Shown in pieces: positions 54,790 to 64,000 of a stretch of DNA of 64,000 nt (positions are counted from its first letter, which is position 1; the number at the start of each line of letters is the position of its first letter). The stretch is from Rattus norvegicus (lineage: Eukaryota > Chordata > Mammalia > Rodentia > Muridae), in the NCBI RefSeq assembly GCF_036323735.1, contig NC_086024.1, forward strand, positions 75,837,924 to 75,901,923, written 5' to 3'. Made by a program: the position numbers and the translations under genes. Below the pieces are notes generated by a model. That model did no database searches, had not been told where the DNA came from, and saw only the letters and a list, made by a program, of their open reading frames with translations.

Positions 54790-55345
54790 GGTTGCTGGTA
54801 AGGAGGGAGCTTCTCTTTGGCTTTTCACTATGTTCTCACATGGTCTCAGTGTCTCTCCCTCTTTTATAAGACTAAAACTTCCCTGGGAGATCTGTGGGGT
54901 CTGGTTGGTTGATATTGTTGATCTTCCTGTGGGTTGCAAACCACTTCAGCTCCTTCAGTCCTTTCTTTAATACCTCCACTGGAGACCCTGCGCTCAGTCT
55001 AATGGTTGGCTGCAAGCATCAACCTCTGTATTTGATGCAAGTATCCCACCTCTGGGAAGGCTCGATGCCCCAGTGTAGGATAATGCCAGGGAGGGGAGAC
55101 AGAAGTGGATGGGTAAGTGGGTGAGCATCCTCATAGAAGCAGGGGGAGGGAGAATGGGATAGGGGATTCTGGAGGGGAAACCAGGAAAGGACATAACATT
55201 TGAAATGTAAATAAATAAAATACCCCCCCACCAAAAACCCAAAAACCCTAGAACTTCCATTGGCTAAGGCTCCACCCTTAATCTCTGTTGACCTCTCATG
55301 GTTTCTGACTTCAAATACAGTTATCTTGGGGGTTATGGTTTCAAC
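54790..55345 (-). mobile_element. MLT1-type LTR relic, split by an old L1
   Basis: Left part TTCACTATGTTCTCACATGG..CTTTTATAAGAC and right part GGCTCCACCCTTAATC..TTATCTTGGGGGTTATGGTT..AACATAGGAATTTTG are consecutive in antisense MLT1. The interruption is 54883-55247. Confidence 0.55.
54883..55247. mobile_element. Old L1 3' end with inverted 5' part (twin priming)
   Basis: 54883-55045 is antisense L1 3' UTR (GGTTGATATTGTTGATCTTC, GCAAACCACTTCAGCTCC, CCACTGGAGACCCTGCGCTC). 55058-55247 is sense L1 3' end (GAAGGCTCGATGCCCCAGTG, AACATTTGAAATGTAAATAA) with an A-rich tail. An 11-bp TSD with one mismatch lies at 54872-54882 (CTAAAACTTCC) and 55248-55258 (CTAGAACTTCC). Confidence 0.75.
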
Positions 55346-56524
55346 ATAGGAATTTTGAGAAAATATAATTCTATGCACAGAATCCTGTAACCATAAGGAA
55401 AAGGGCAAGTGTTAAAGATTTATAGAGAGCTGAGGGAAAAGCCAGTGGACACCTAGTCTTCATCTCTATGAACTGAGAGGAATTAGAACCTCCTGTTTGC
55501 ACTCAGGGTCTTTGCTCTCTGTTTCTGTATTTTCACCTGGGCCTAAAATATCCACTTCTTTGTTTTGAGTAGCTATGGTAACAAAATAGTTGGTCAGGAA
55601 ACAAAATGGCTGATACCTGTTATTACCAACAATTATTCTTGAGTCTCAAGCCCCGGGATTTGCTTGGCCATCACATATTGAGCATTTGCCTTAATATCAT
55701 AGGAAACAAGCGCAGGGAGGGGAAGTTGTAAGCTGGAGTCCTTAACTGTAGGGACACAGACCCCTTTCTATGATATGCATGCTGAAGGGATCACTGTAGG
55801 GCCTACCAGAGGAGTCTCAGCAGCCCTCGCCAAGAGGGCTAAGGTAGGAGACCCATTGCTTTTATGTTATACCCTGCTACAACCAGGAAGAGAGTGGGAG
55901 ACAGGGAAAACAAATCCCATGCCCTCTATAATTCTTCAAATTGCAGTTCATAGAAAAACCAGTTCCAAGTGCTTTGGGCCAGATGAGAATTTATTGGTTT
56001 GTATGAAAATCCACAATCAGGTTGAGGTAGTACAGCTAGATTCAGTGCTCAGAGACCACGAGTGAGATCTGCTTCTGTTTGCTTCATCTGGCTGTCAGAC
56101 TTGCGGCTTTGTGCTTGCACTAACAATTCCAGAGAAAGAGTAAACATGTCTCCTTGACTGTGATTATGTTATGTGCCACTCTGGAACTAATCAGTGCAGC
56201 CACAGCAGTGGGATGTGCTATTATTTTAACTCAGCCAGAGATCCCCTGAATACATGGATTGTACTTAGTTTCATTAAAACCATATGACTAGAAAACGGGA
56301 AAGGGTGTTTTGTGTTTTGGGTTTTTGTTTGTTTTGTTTTCCAAAGGAAATTTTAGATCCCTTTTCCCAGAAGAAACTTCCCTTAGAAGTTTTGGACATG
56401 GGTGCTGGAGAGAAATAGCATGTGTTTACTCCAGAGTGTGACTCTGTAGTTCACTAAACAAATCTTTGGTCTAATGTTAGTTTATCCGGGGATTATAATA
56501 AGGTGTGTTCTTATTAAAGTAAAT
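55346..56524. other. Unique stretch
   Basis: Contains a 96-codon plus-strand open frame (55775-56065) without a recognised domain. Nothing else is seen. Confidence 0.4.
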
Positions 56525-56860
56525 TTCAGTCTTTGGGGCTGCTATAATAAAATACCAATGACTAGATGAGTTAAAACAACAGAAATTTACATGTTTCTAA
56601 GTTTTAGGGGTTAGAAAATCCGGAATCAATGTTCAGAACAACTTAGAACCCAATGAGATCTTGACTTTCAGTTGGTCAGTTTCTCATTGCTCTCAGAAGG
56701 TGAAAAGGAGATAAATTCCCCCCCACCACCACTAAAAATTACACTAGTATTTTTTGCCTTGATTTCTGCTCTTACAACTTCATTGGTCTCTATTATCTTT
56801 TTATAGGTCCTATCTCCAAATATTAGGGGTTAGGTCCTTAACATAGTAACTTAGAGGAGA
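56525..56860 (-). mobile_element. MLT1-type LTR relic, antisense
   Basis: GGGGCTGCTATAATAAAATACC, ACAACAGAAATTTACATG, CCTATCTCCAAATATTAGGG and GGTTAGGTCCTTAACATAG are antisense MLT1 in order. Confidence 0.68.
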
Positions 56861-57224
56861 GGCCCACAAGTTTGGCTGCCTCCAGTGAAGGTACACATAG
56901 ATGCAGGAACCTCCTCTAGTGACAGCTTGTTCAGTTCTCTGCATGCCTCTGTGTGGCACAGGCTAGTGGGTAGTGCCTCTCTGCACAAGGCCCAGGCAGA
57001 GAGGAAGTTCTTCTACTGATCTCCCAAGGTTGGCTTTTTCAATCCCTGGGTGTTTTCTTAAGTTTCATCCACTGATCACTGTCCCATCCAGTGATTGTGA
57101 CCATGTAGCAGAAATGGTGGGGCCACCTCTATGTAAATGCTAGGGGCCAAGCAGCTGTAAAAGCATCTCCTATAGGAGGACCTAATTGAGAACTGCCTGA
57201 GAGACCAAGAATTGCTGGTGCAGA

Positions 57225-57412
57225 CAATGCCAGCCAATCAGGAACTGCTGTTTAGAAGAGATGCTTTCTTGGGACCAATGGGGCACCGGTGGAGGGTATT
57301 AAAGGAGCTTGAAGCAGTGCTCAGAGAGCTTGCTTCAGCGTTTCTCACCTGCTCCCAGAGTCTGGGTCGTAGACTCTGCACCACCTCACTCCCAACCCAC
57401 AAGGGCAGGTGA
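57225..57412 (+). promoter_or_regulatory. Candidate promoter and first exon, or LTR
   Basis: Two CCAAT boxes (57234-57238 and 57275-57279), a TATTAAA box (57297-57303) and, 106 bases downstream, a strong 5' splice site CAG/GTGAGTAG with GT at 57409-57410. No family is recognised. It may be an uncharacterised rodent LTR or a lncRNA promoter. Confidence 0.35.
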
Positions 57413-57514
57413 GTAGTTCAGGGCACAGGTAGCATGACTATCTACTCCTATTAGCAGAACATATTCTCAAGCCATAGTCCTTCCTAAAAGAGAAAAAGTC
57501 TCGGAAAGCCACTC

Positions 57515-57772
57515 AAGAGCTAGAGAGGTGGTTTACTGCTTGCTACTGAAGCACAGCTTGTTTCCTTAATAACCACGTGAAAAAGTTGTGTGTGGTGGTG
57601 TGTGCCTGTAATCCCAGCGCTGGGGGGAAGGAGACAAGGGGAAGCCTGGAATTTGCCGAGCAGTTGGTCTAGTTGAATTGGGGTACTCCATGGTCTATGA
57701 GACAGTGCTCTGTCTCAAAACATGGCATAGAGAGTGATTGAGGAATCTACTAGCTGCCAACTATGGCCTCTA
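57515..57772 (+). mobile_element. RSINE1 SINE
   Basis: GTGGTGTGTGCCTGTAATCC, CAGTGCTCTGTCTCAAAACA and GTGATTGAGGAATCTAC, then a CA-rich tail (57773-57920). Confidence 0.7.
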
Positions 57773-57920
57773 AACACACGCACACACACACACATACATA
57801 CACACACACACATGTGCACCTATACTGGGGCACACATACATATGAACATGTACATACACACACCTGTGCACTTACACTGGCACACTCACATGAACACATA
57901 CATGTACATATGCATATACA
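57773..57920 (+). repeat. CA/TA-rich tail array
   Basis: CACACA and CATACA units interspersed with two related CACCTRTRC..CTGG inserts about 51 bases apart (57816 and 57861). Confidence 0.85.
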
Positions 57921-58311
57921 TCCCACTTAAATTGATCTCAAAAAGAAAATCACCTCCTCCCAAAATAGCAATGTTTATATTTTAAATTTGAACCATCTCT
58001 TCTTAGATTGCCTCATGTTTTTTCCCAAGGGAAATGAGTAGATATTTCCAAAATCTGTTTTTTTAAACAATGGCTTCTTTCACCTCAAAGAAAATTCATG
58101 TACTCATGTCTTTAAGGAGAGAACTATTTCCATCACATAAGAAAATTTCCTTAAGGAAATTGCCTGCCACTAGTACTACATCACATAGATAGACAATATC
58201 TGTCTGTCTTTCTCTTGTTAGAGAATTTCACACATGCATATAACCCTTCCCCCATCCTTTCCGCTGTTTTTACCCCCCCCTGCAATTTAATGTACTAGTC
58301 TTAATTTTATT

Positions 58312-58505
58312 TTTAAGATGCATTTTTATTGTCTTGAGCTATGTGTAGGTGTGTGTCTACATGTAGATATGCACATATGAGTGCATGTGTCTGGGAAGAC
58401 AGAAGCCTCTGGACCCCGGGAGCTGGAGTTACAGACAGTTGTAAGTCTCCTGATGTGGGTGCTGAGAACGGGAGTCCTCTGCAAGAATAGCAATGCCAAC
58501 CCCTC
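58312..58505 (-). mobile_element. B4-type SINE, antisense
   Basis: TTTTTAAGATGCATTTTTAT, GGAGCTGGAGTTACAGACAG, GATGTGGGTGCTGAGAACGG and CTCTGCAAGAATAGCAATGC. Confidence 0.72.
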
Positions 58506-58569
58506 TGTTTTGATTTTCTGGAGTGTTGTTGTTGTTGTTTAGTATTTATATAATTCCATGTTATGTTGT

Positions 58570-58760
58570 GGCTTTTTGCATGCACATATATGTTCTTATG
58601 TGCTACAGTGCCTACAGAGCCCAGAAGAGGGTATCATAGCTCCTGAAATTGGAGTTGTAGACTGTTGCGAGCAGCCATGTGGGTACTGGCAACCAGACCT
58701 GGGTTCTCTGGAAGAATAGCCAGTGCCTTATGCACTTGAGTCAACTTTTCAGACCTTTAT
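58570..58760 (-). mobile_element. B4-type SINE, antisense
   Basis: GCATGCACATATATGTTC, CTACAGAGCCCAGAAGAGGG, GCAGCCATGTGGGTACTGGC, CTGGAAGAATAGCCAGTGCC. Confidence 0.72.
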
Positions 58761-59221
58761 TTACTGTTAAAACAAACGTTTAAAATCCTTTGTGTCTACT
58801 TTATACTGCAAGTTCATGGATGTAGGATCATTCACTGGAGCATGGGCAGACTCTCAGGGTCAACATCCCTAAAGGAAAGACACCCTTTCTTTGGCAGCCA
58901 CCGACCATCATTAGCCCTTCAGCTGGGAGTGGAGCTTCATGAGCCCCTCTTCCATTCATGCTGAAATGTAGACTAGCTCGGTCTTGTTCAGGTCTTGTGC
59001 ACAGCGTGATACCTTACTCTCTAAAGCTGGACCTCTATATTTCTGAACCTCTTGATTGGAATGATGGGCCAAACCTTTATTCTAAAACTGCCAAAGACAT
59101 GTTTCTAGTGTATAATAATAGGAAGAAACAGGAATAGTATTTGGAATATGCGTTCTATCTCAAGTCTGCGACAGAGTTAAATGTCACTTAACTATAATTA
59201 AGGAATTGATTTCTTGGAGAT

Positions 59222-59405
59222 TAGAGAGAGATGGATCAGCAATTAAGAACACTTGCTGCTTTTGTAGAGACCTGGGTTCAGTTCCTAGCTCCCTTGTCAG
59301 ACAGCTCATAACTGCCTGACTCCAGTCCCGGCAGATCTGAAGCCCTCTTCAAGCCTCTCTGGGCAAGGGCACCTGCACTCACATGATGTACACGCATATT
59401 CTCAG

Positions 59406-59449
<44 letters not shown>

Positions 59450-59475
59450 CTAAATAAAGTAAACCATAAATAAGT
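59222..59475 (+). mobile_element. B4A-type SINE with (CA)n
   Basis: TTAAGAACACTTGCTGCTTT, GGGTTCAGTTCCTAGCTCCC, CTGACTCCAGTCCCGGCAGA, (CA)n at 59407-59449 and a TAAATAAAGTAAACC tail. Confidence 0.72.
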
Positions 59476-62371
59476 TAAAAAGAAAAGAATTGATTTTTAT
59501 TGCTTGGAATAGCTTTGGATATTGATAGACTCAGTAAAATATCAATGTGTCAGGCCAACCAATGTTTTCTTTAATGGTAGAAAATAACATCTTTTGAAGG
59601 GAAAGACACATTTTTAAAGTGTTTTTCACCCCTGTCTGTTGATTGAATGATTGGCCTAGAATCTCTATGGAATATATTTAATGCGGCTAAAATATGTTCC
59701 AACATTTGAGGAGGAAACCGTTTATACCATTAAAAGCTTAAAATAATAAATTAGATTAAAATATGTTTTTAGAAGCAGCTGAGTCAGATGTTACCCTTTC
59801 AGTGATAGGAATAAAGGTAGCTAACAGCATTTACGCCTGGTGGACCGACACTAGGTCCATCTTAGGGAGAGGACTGCAGTAAAGTTCTCCAAAGGAGCAG
59901 GCTGCCTATCATCATATAAATTGCATTATATAAAATTTCAGAAAGATGCTTATCAGACAGGCTTATGCTCTTGGAGGCTGGAAAGTCAAACAATGACCAT
60001 CTGTAAGTTAGGAAGGCAGTGAACTGATCATCTCCTGCAGAGAAGCTGGAAGCTTCAGGGGTGTCAAAAACGCAGTCAGGTATGAGCCAAGGTTGAAGGG
60101 AGCCCGAGGAGCGTCATCGGCGTGAGTCCATGTTAAACAGCCGGAGAAGCTGGAGTCAGATGCTCACTGGCAAGAGCAGCAACAGTGGAACTGAACTGAG
60201 TTTGCACCCGGATTCCAAAGGAAAGCCCGAGACGTCGGGTCACGTCAGAAACGGCTGGCACGGTCAGTGTAAATGTAGCCCATAGGACGGTGGAACAGAC
60301 CTTGAAGGTGAAGCTGGTTGGCAACTGCAGGATGCCGAAAGTGCCAGGAACATGGAACACAGAAGTCAGGGTAAAGGGTGGGGCTAGCCTGAAAGAAGAG
60401 CCATGCTGGCTGCTGAGAGGACGGCAGGAGTCAGGATGCCGCATGCCCCCTGACACAGAGTCACACACAGGGTTAGTGCTAGGCCTGCCGAGGCTTGGTC
60501 CTGCTTTCACTCAGTTCTTCCCTGCAGTCCTGCCTTGTCCTCCCTTTGTAATGGGAATGCTTAGTCTGCACCGTTTTATCTTGGACATATGTAACTCTGA
60601 TTGTGATTTTATATACTTGGGACTTTTGAAAAATGCCACATCTGTTATGACTCTGTGGACTTTTGGAGGTAGACTCCTCGGGGTTGTATCTTACTCTGAC
60701 CACATCTTGTATCTTTTTCTGTCCTTCCTGGCCACCATGGCATGAGCTCCTCTGTCCTGCTAGTCTCTTCTGACTGCAATGCACGGATGCCTCTGGAACT
60801 GTCAGCCACCCCGCCTGTAAGTGCTTTTGCAGGTATTTTGATCATAGCAGCATTTGCCACATTACTAATACTGTTAGTTAGCAACTCCGAACCTCACCAC
60901 TGAAATGATTAGTGATGTTTGTGGCTCTAGTGTCACCTAGTTTTGCTGCTTCTCACCAGTGTTCTGTCTGATACATCTGTTACCGTTACTTAATCTTTCT
61001 GATCTGACTCTGTGACTCTAGGACCACAAAAAAGGAAGAGGGTGTCTCTGGCACCAGCAAAGAGCTGTCTGTGAGACAACCATCGGCTCAGAACTGCCCC
61101 CCTGGACCACTGTCCTCACAGAGTCACCCTGACTCACAGTCAGCTAGTTGATGGATATACGTAATAAGCAAAAATTTGATGTCATGAGAGTTTGTACTTT
61201 TCCATTTCTCAGCTCAGGTCCATTACTGACAAATACTGAGCGTGGCAAGGTCAGGAATCTGGAATCAGGGGTTCTGCTCCGGAGAGGGTCAAGGGAAGTT
61301 TCAGGGCCTCGATGCCGTGATGAGGAGTCAGAGCTGACAGTTCTTGCGCTGTGAACAGACTTCCCCACTGCTCTTGGGAACCTGGCTCTTAGGTGTCCAC
61401 TGCACAGAAGTAGAGAAACCAGACTTTCTCTTCTCTGGGCTGACAAGTCTGACTGCTCTGAGAAAAGCTGCTTCTCTTCTTGGGACCCAGACAAGTGGAA
61501 CCTTCCCTGTGACCTTGAGAGACAAAGTGCTTCATCATAGGCTCATCCGGCCTGTGCAGAAAGGAAGGCGTGTGACTTGTTTCTCAAAGGACAGCGTGTG
61601 GTCCCCCACGCTCACATTAACAAGGGTTGGGAAGTGAAGATATCCTGATGTATTTGAACCACTCTCTGCTGTTCTGTGAGGAGGTTAACTCTGTAGTGGG
61701 TTGTTATCTTGGTGTGCTTAGTCGAGCTTTCGTGCACATTCATTTGGATGAGTGTTCTAACGTCTTTGTACATCTGCTAACAAGATAAATGCATTTTCTC
61801 TATTGGATTTCTCCTTTTTAGAAAATATATCGTTCTATATATGGTTGAGCATGTTGGCTCTTTGGTAACTGTTTCCCTTTTAAACATATACTTGTGTTTA
61901 AAAACTTCCCTGCACACAAATGTACGAGCGCCGCACAAGCATCTGTGACTAAAGCACCACACAGGGGCATCTTTGCAAAGGCCTACGTGCTGTTACTGCT
62001 CCATAAACTGATGGCCATTCACAACAAAACATGTGGCTTACTCTCATAGGGCCCTGAGCGTGCTTGAAGAGCAGCACCCACATTATTAAGGTAGTGCACG
62101 GTACTGGGACAGACAAATGCATATTACACATAGTGCATGGGACTGGGACAGACAAACGCATATTACACAAGGAAGTAAATATACAGCAACCAGGAGGGTT
62201 GTTTACTAACGCACTGCACACCCATGCACTGTAACAGAAGTGTTTATAGTTTTAAAATATAGTTAATATTTGATTTTTAAAATTTGGATACTAGTTCTGC
62301 TTCTCTGTATGTGCTTCTTTTGTTATTCAAGTTGAGAGTCAACGCTGAAGACGGCTTGTAGACAAGAGACT
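59476..62371. other. Unique stretch, moderately CpG-rich in the middle
   Basis: 60090-60480 and 61240-61330 have more CpG than the surrounding DNA. Open frames exist on both strands (60290-60745 plus, 60133-60510 minus, 61144-61494 minus), but they begin with non-ATG codons and have no recognised domain. 61022-61151 is a weak candidate terminal exon. No repeat is recognised. 62090-62165 holds two ~50-bp near-copies (GCATATTACACA repeated). Confidence 0.4.
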
Positions 62372-62706
62372 GCCTTAGTTACATTTCTACTGTTGTACTA
62401 AGACGCCATGACCAAGACAGTTTATAAAGGAAAATGTTTTATTTGGGGCTCATAGTGCTGAGGGCTAGAGTCCATGACCTTCATGGTAGGGAGGATGGCA
62501 GCAGGCAGGCATGACACTGGAGCAGTAACTGAGAGCTTACATATTGATGTAAAAGCATGAGACAGAGTGAGCTAACTGAAACCTCAAAGCCCATTCCCAG
62601 TGACATCCGACCTCCTACAAGGACCTCCACACCCCTAATCCTTCCTCAAAAGTTCTACCAAGTATCAAATGTATGAGCCTATGGGGCCATTCTCATTCAA
62701 AGCAAC
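62372..62706. mobile_element. MaLR-type LTR
   Basis: Same order as 21372-21738: TTAGTTACATTTCTACTG, GCCATGACCAAGACAGTTTATAAAGGAAAA, GGCAGGCATGACACTGGAGC, TATGAGCCTATGGGGCC and ATTCAAAGCAACAGA. Confidence 0.68.
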
Positions 62707-63084
62707 AGAGACGTGCCAATTTAAAGATGAGGTGAAGAGCCTGTTTTAATTCCACTTGAAGACCACTGTTCTCACCTTTTTATAATTCATATGGAGAAGC
62801 TCCTCCCAGACTGAGACCTCCAAGAGGCTCATTTGAGATCCTTCCATTTTGCCTCCCAGGCCTCATCTTACACACTTCACTTCATGCTTGTCAAACAAAG
62901 AAGGGAAGCGAGGACAGTATAAACATGTCACCCTTAGCAGAAAATCTTAAAATTCCCTGTTCTAGTTACAAAAACTTCATAATGACTCGTATATATTAGT
63001 CACATACATGTACTTTACATAGCATAACAAGATAGCTCAATTACTCACATGCCAGTTATTTATTTCAGTCTTCAAACTTTTTCT
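62707..63084. other. Unique stretch
   Basis: No feature recognised. Confidence 0.4.
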
Positions 63085-63525
63085 AGAAGATTTTTATTTA
63101 TTCTTTGACAATTTCATTTGTGTTTACAGTATTTCTCATTCATATCCCTCCAACTCTCCCGTTCCTCTTTCTCTGGGCTCCCCCATACACATACATACCC
63201 TCTTCTTTTTTGTGTAATCTACTGAGCCTAATTAGTGATTCTTGTGTGCATACGAGTGTAGGGCCATGTTCATAGTAGGCTATGAACAACCTATCAGTGG
63301 CCACACTTCCAAAGAAAAATGTCTCTCTCCTTCAGCAGCTACTACTAACTAATAGTTCCTCACTCTCGTGATTCCCTCTTCCATTCAGGCTGGGATATTG
63401 ACTTTGCTCTTGTGTAGTGACCATAACACGTTTAGATGATATCATTGTGTAGAACTCTTTTCCATCCTCTGATCTTACATTCTTTCTACCCCTTCTTCTG
63501 TGGTGTTCTCTGAATCGAGGTGTTG
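63085..63525 (-). mobile_element. Old L1 (Lx-type) 3' UTR, antisense
   Basis: TTGACAATTTCATTTGTGTTTAC, CCTCCAACTCTCCCG, CCTATCAGTGGCCACACTTCC, AAGAAAAATGTCTCTCTCC and CCCCTTCTTCTGTGGTGTTC follow the antisense Lx order. Confidence 0.68.
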
Positions 63526-63829
63526 ATTTTTTAGGAAAAAAATAGAGAGAGAAGTATGGAGAGATAAAGGGGAAATTGGGGTATTAAATGGAGAAAGGGG
63601 GGAATTGGAGAGAAGTGTAAAGAAGGTACTGTGGGAGGGACAACTAACACAAAAGGCCTCTTGAAGAACCAAGTGGAAACCTACTACTATAGAAGCTTCC
63701 TAAAATACATACACATATGAAAGGGTCTAAAAGGAATCACAAAACAATAGGGGAAAATGCTTCCAAGTAGACATCTTATGTTACAAGTAAAATATTCAGT
63801 GCCAGGAATGGGTTTGATTAAGAATGGTC

Positions 63830-64000
63830 TCCATAGGTTCATATATTTGATACTTGGTTCCCAGTTGACAGAACTTTTAAGGAAGGATTAAGGGATGTGG
63901 CCTTGTTGGAGGATGTATGCCACTGGGGGTGTGCTTTGAGGTTTGAAAAGACCTTATCACTCCCAGTTAGCTCTCATTGCCTTGTGACTATGGATTAAAA
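63830..64000. mobile_element. MaLR-type LTR, opposite orientation, cut by window end
   Basis: GATGTGGCCTTGTTGGAGGATGTATGCCACTGGGGG is the reverse-complement counterpart of the CCTCCAACAAGGCCACACCTCC core in the LTR at 21372-21738. The element runs off the end of the window. Confidence 0.65.

Larger units (their letters stand above)
58220..59040 (-). mobile_element. Old L1 (Lx-type) 3' UTR, antisense, with two nested B4 SINEs
   Basis: GTTCATGGATGTAGGATCAT, CACTGGAGCATGGGCAG and CATGAGCCCCTCTTCCATTC are antisense Lx motifs, also seen at 63085-63525. The left part (58220-58311) is only tentatively the same element. Confidence 0.6.

Noticed and set aside
57773..57920. CA-rich repeats with regular inserts, considered as a CRISPR-like array
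   Set aside because: The units are dinucleotide-derived, inserts are only two and similar to each other, and the context is a mammalian RSINE1 tail.
60133..60745. Overlapping 125-codon minus and 151-codon plus frames in a CpG-richer region
   Set aside because: They begin with GTG codons, no domain is recognised, and opposite-strand overlap is typical of GC-rich chance frames. Kept only as a note in the unique-stretch entry.
1..64000. A novel defence, biosynthetic or other multi-gene system
   Set aside because: No cluster of host or microbial coding genes exists in the window. Apart from the L1 ORFs, everything long is a repeat, a relic or unsupported chance frames.

Overview
This window looks like ordinary mammalian non-coding DNA, most likely rat (Rattus). 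The reasons are two rat-type ID SINEs with intact pol III boxes, many B1/B2/B3/B4/RSINE1 SINEs, rodent MaLR-type LTRs, and a full-length rodent LINE-1 whose young 3' ends recur four more times. I found no host protein-coding gene that I can support, and no rRNA, tRNA, CRISPR or bacterial-type system. Repeat family names rest on recognising consensus sequence from memory, not on a database search. Boundaries are exact only where I cite a target-site duplication (TSD).

Layout. 1-870 is an LTR-like element with a TATA box and short tandem repeats. 1150-10920 is mostly unique sequence with scattered SINEs and two old L1 3' fragments. 10925-11771 is an 847-bp, almost perfectly alternating purine-pyrimidine CA/TA array. 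11772-24942 is intergenic or intronic sequence with RSINE1, MLT1, L2, two young antisense L1 3' fragments, a solo LTR and an ID element nested in a B4.

The centrepiece is a 6.46-kb full-length L1 (24958-31416) with a 15-bp perfect TSD. It carries an intact ORF1 (350 aa) and an uninterrupted ORF2 (1275 aa). The endonuclease residues of ORF2 are all present, but the second aspartate of the reverse-transcriptase FADD box is asparagine (FADN, residue 704). The element therefore looks coding-competent but catalytically dead for reverse transcription.

31432-47000 holds an unclassified repeat present as two inverted ~425-bp arms (32033-32457 and 33246-33672), a degenerate 36-51-bp minisatellite, a hAT-type element inside an MLT1-like LTR, a solo LTR with a 5-bp TSD, a second ID element, a G4/GC-box tract, and an (AG)n/(CT)n inverted pair. 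47000-57000 is strongly nested: a MaLR-type internal region plus LTR interrupted by a young antisense L1 with a 17-bp TSD, then an MLT1 interrupted by an inverted/deleted (twin-primed) old L1. 57000-64000 contains a candidate promoter/first exon, more SINEs, L1 relics and MaLR LTRs.

The interaction between elements is mostly parasitic. L1 ORF1p/ORF2p supply the machinery that B1, B2 and ID SINEs use. Nested insertions give relative ages: MLT1, L2, MIR and Tigger are oldest, then MaLR LTRs and Lx-type L1s, then young L1s and ID elements.
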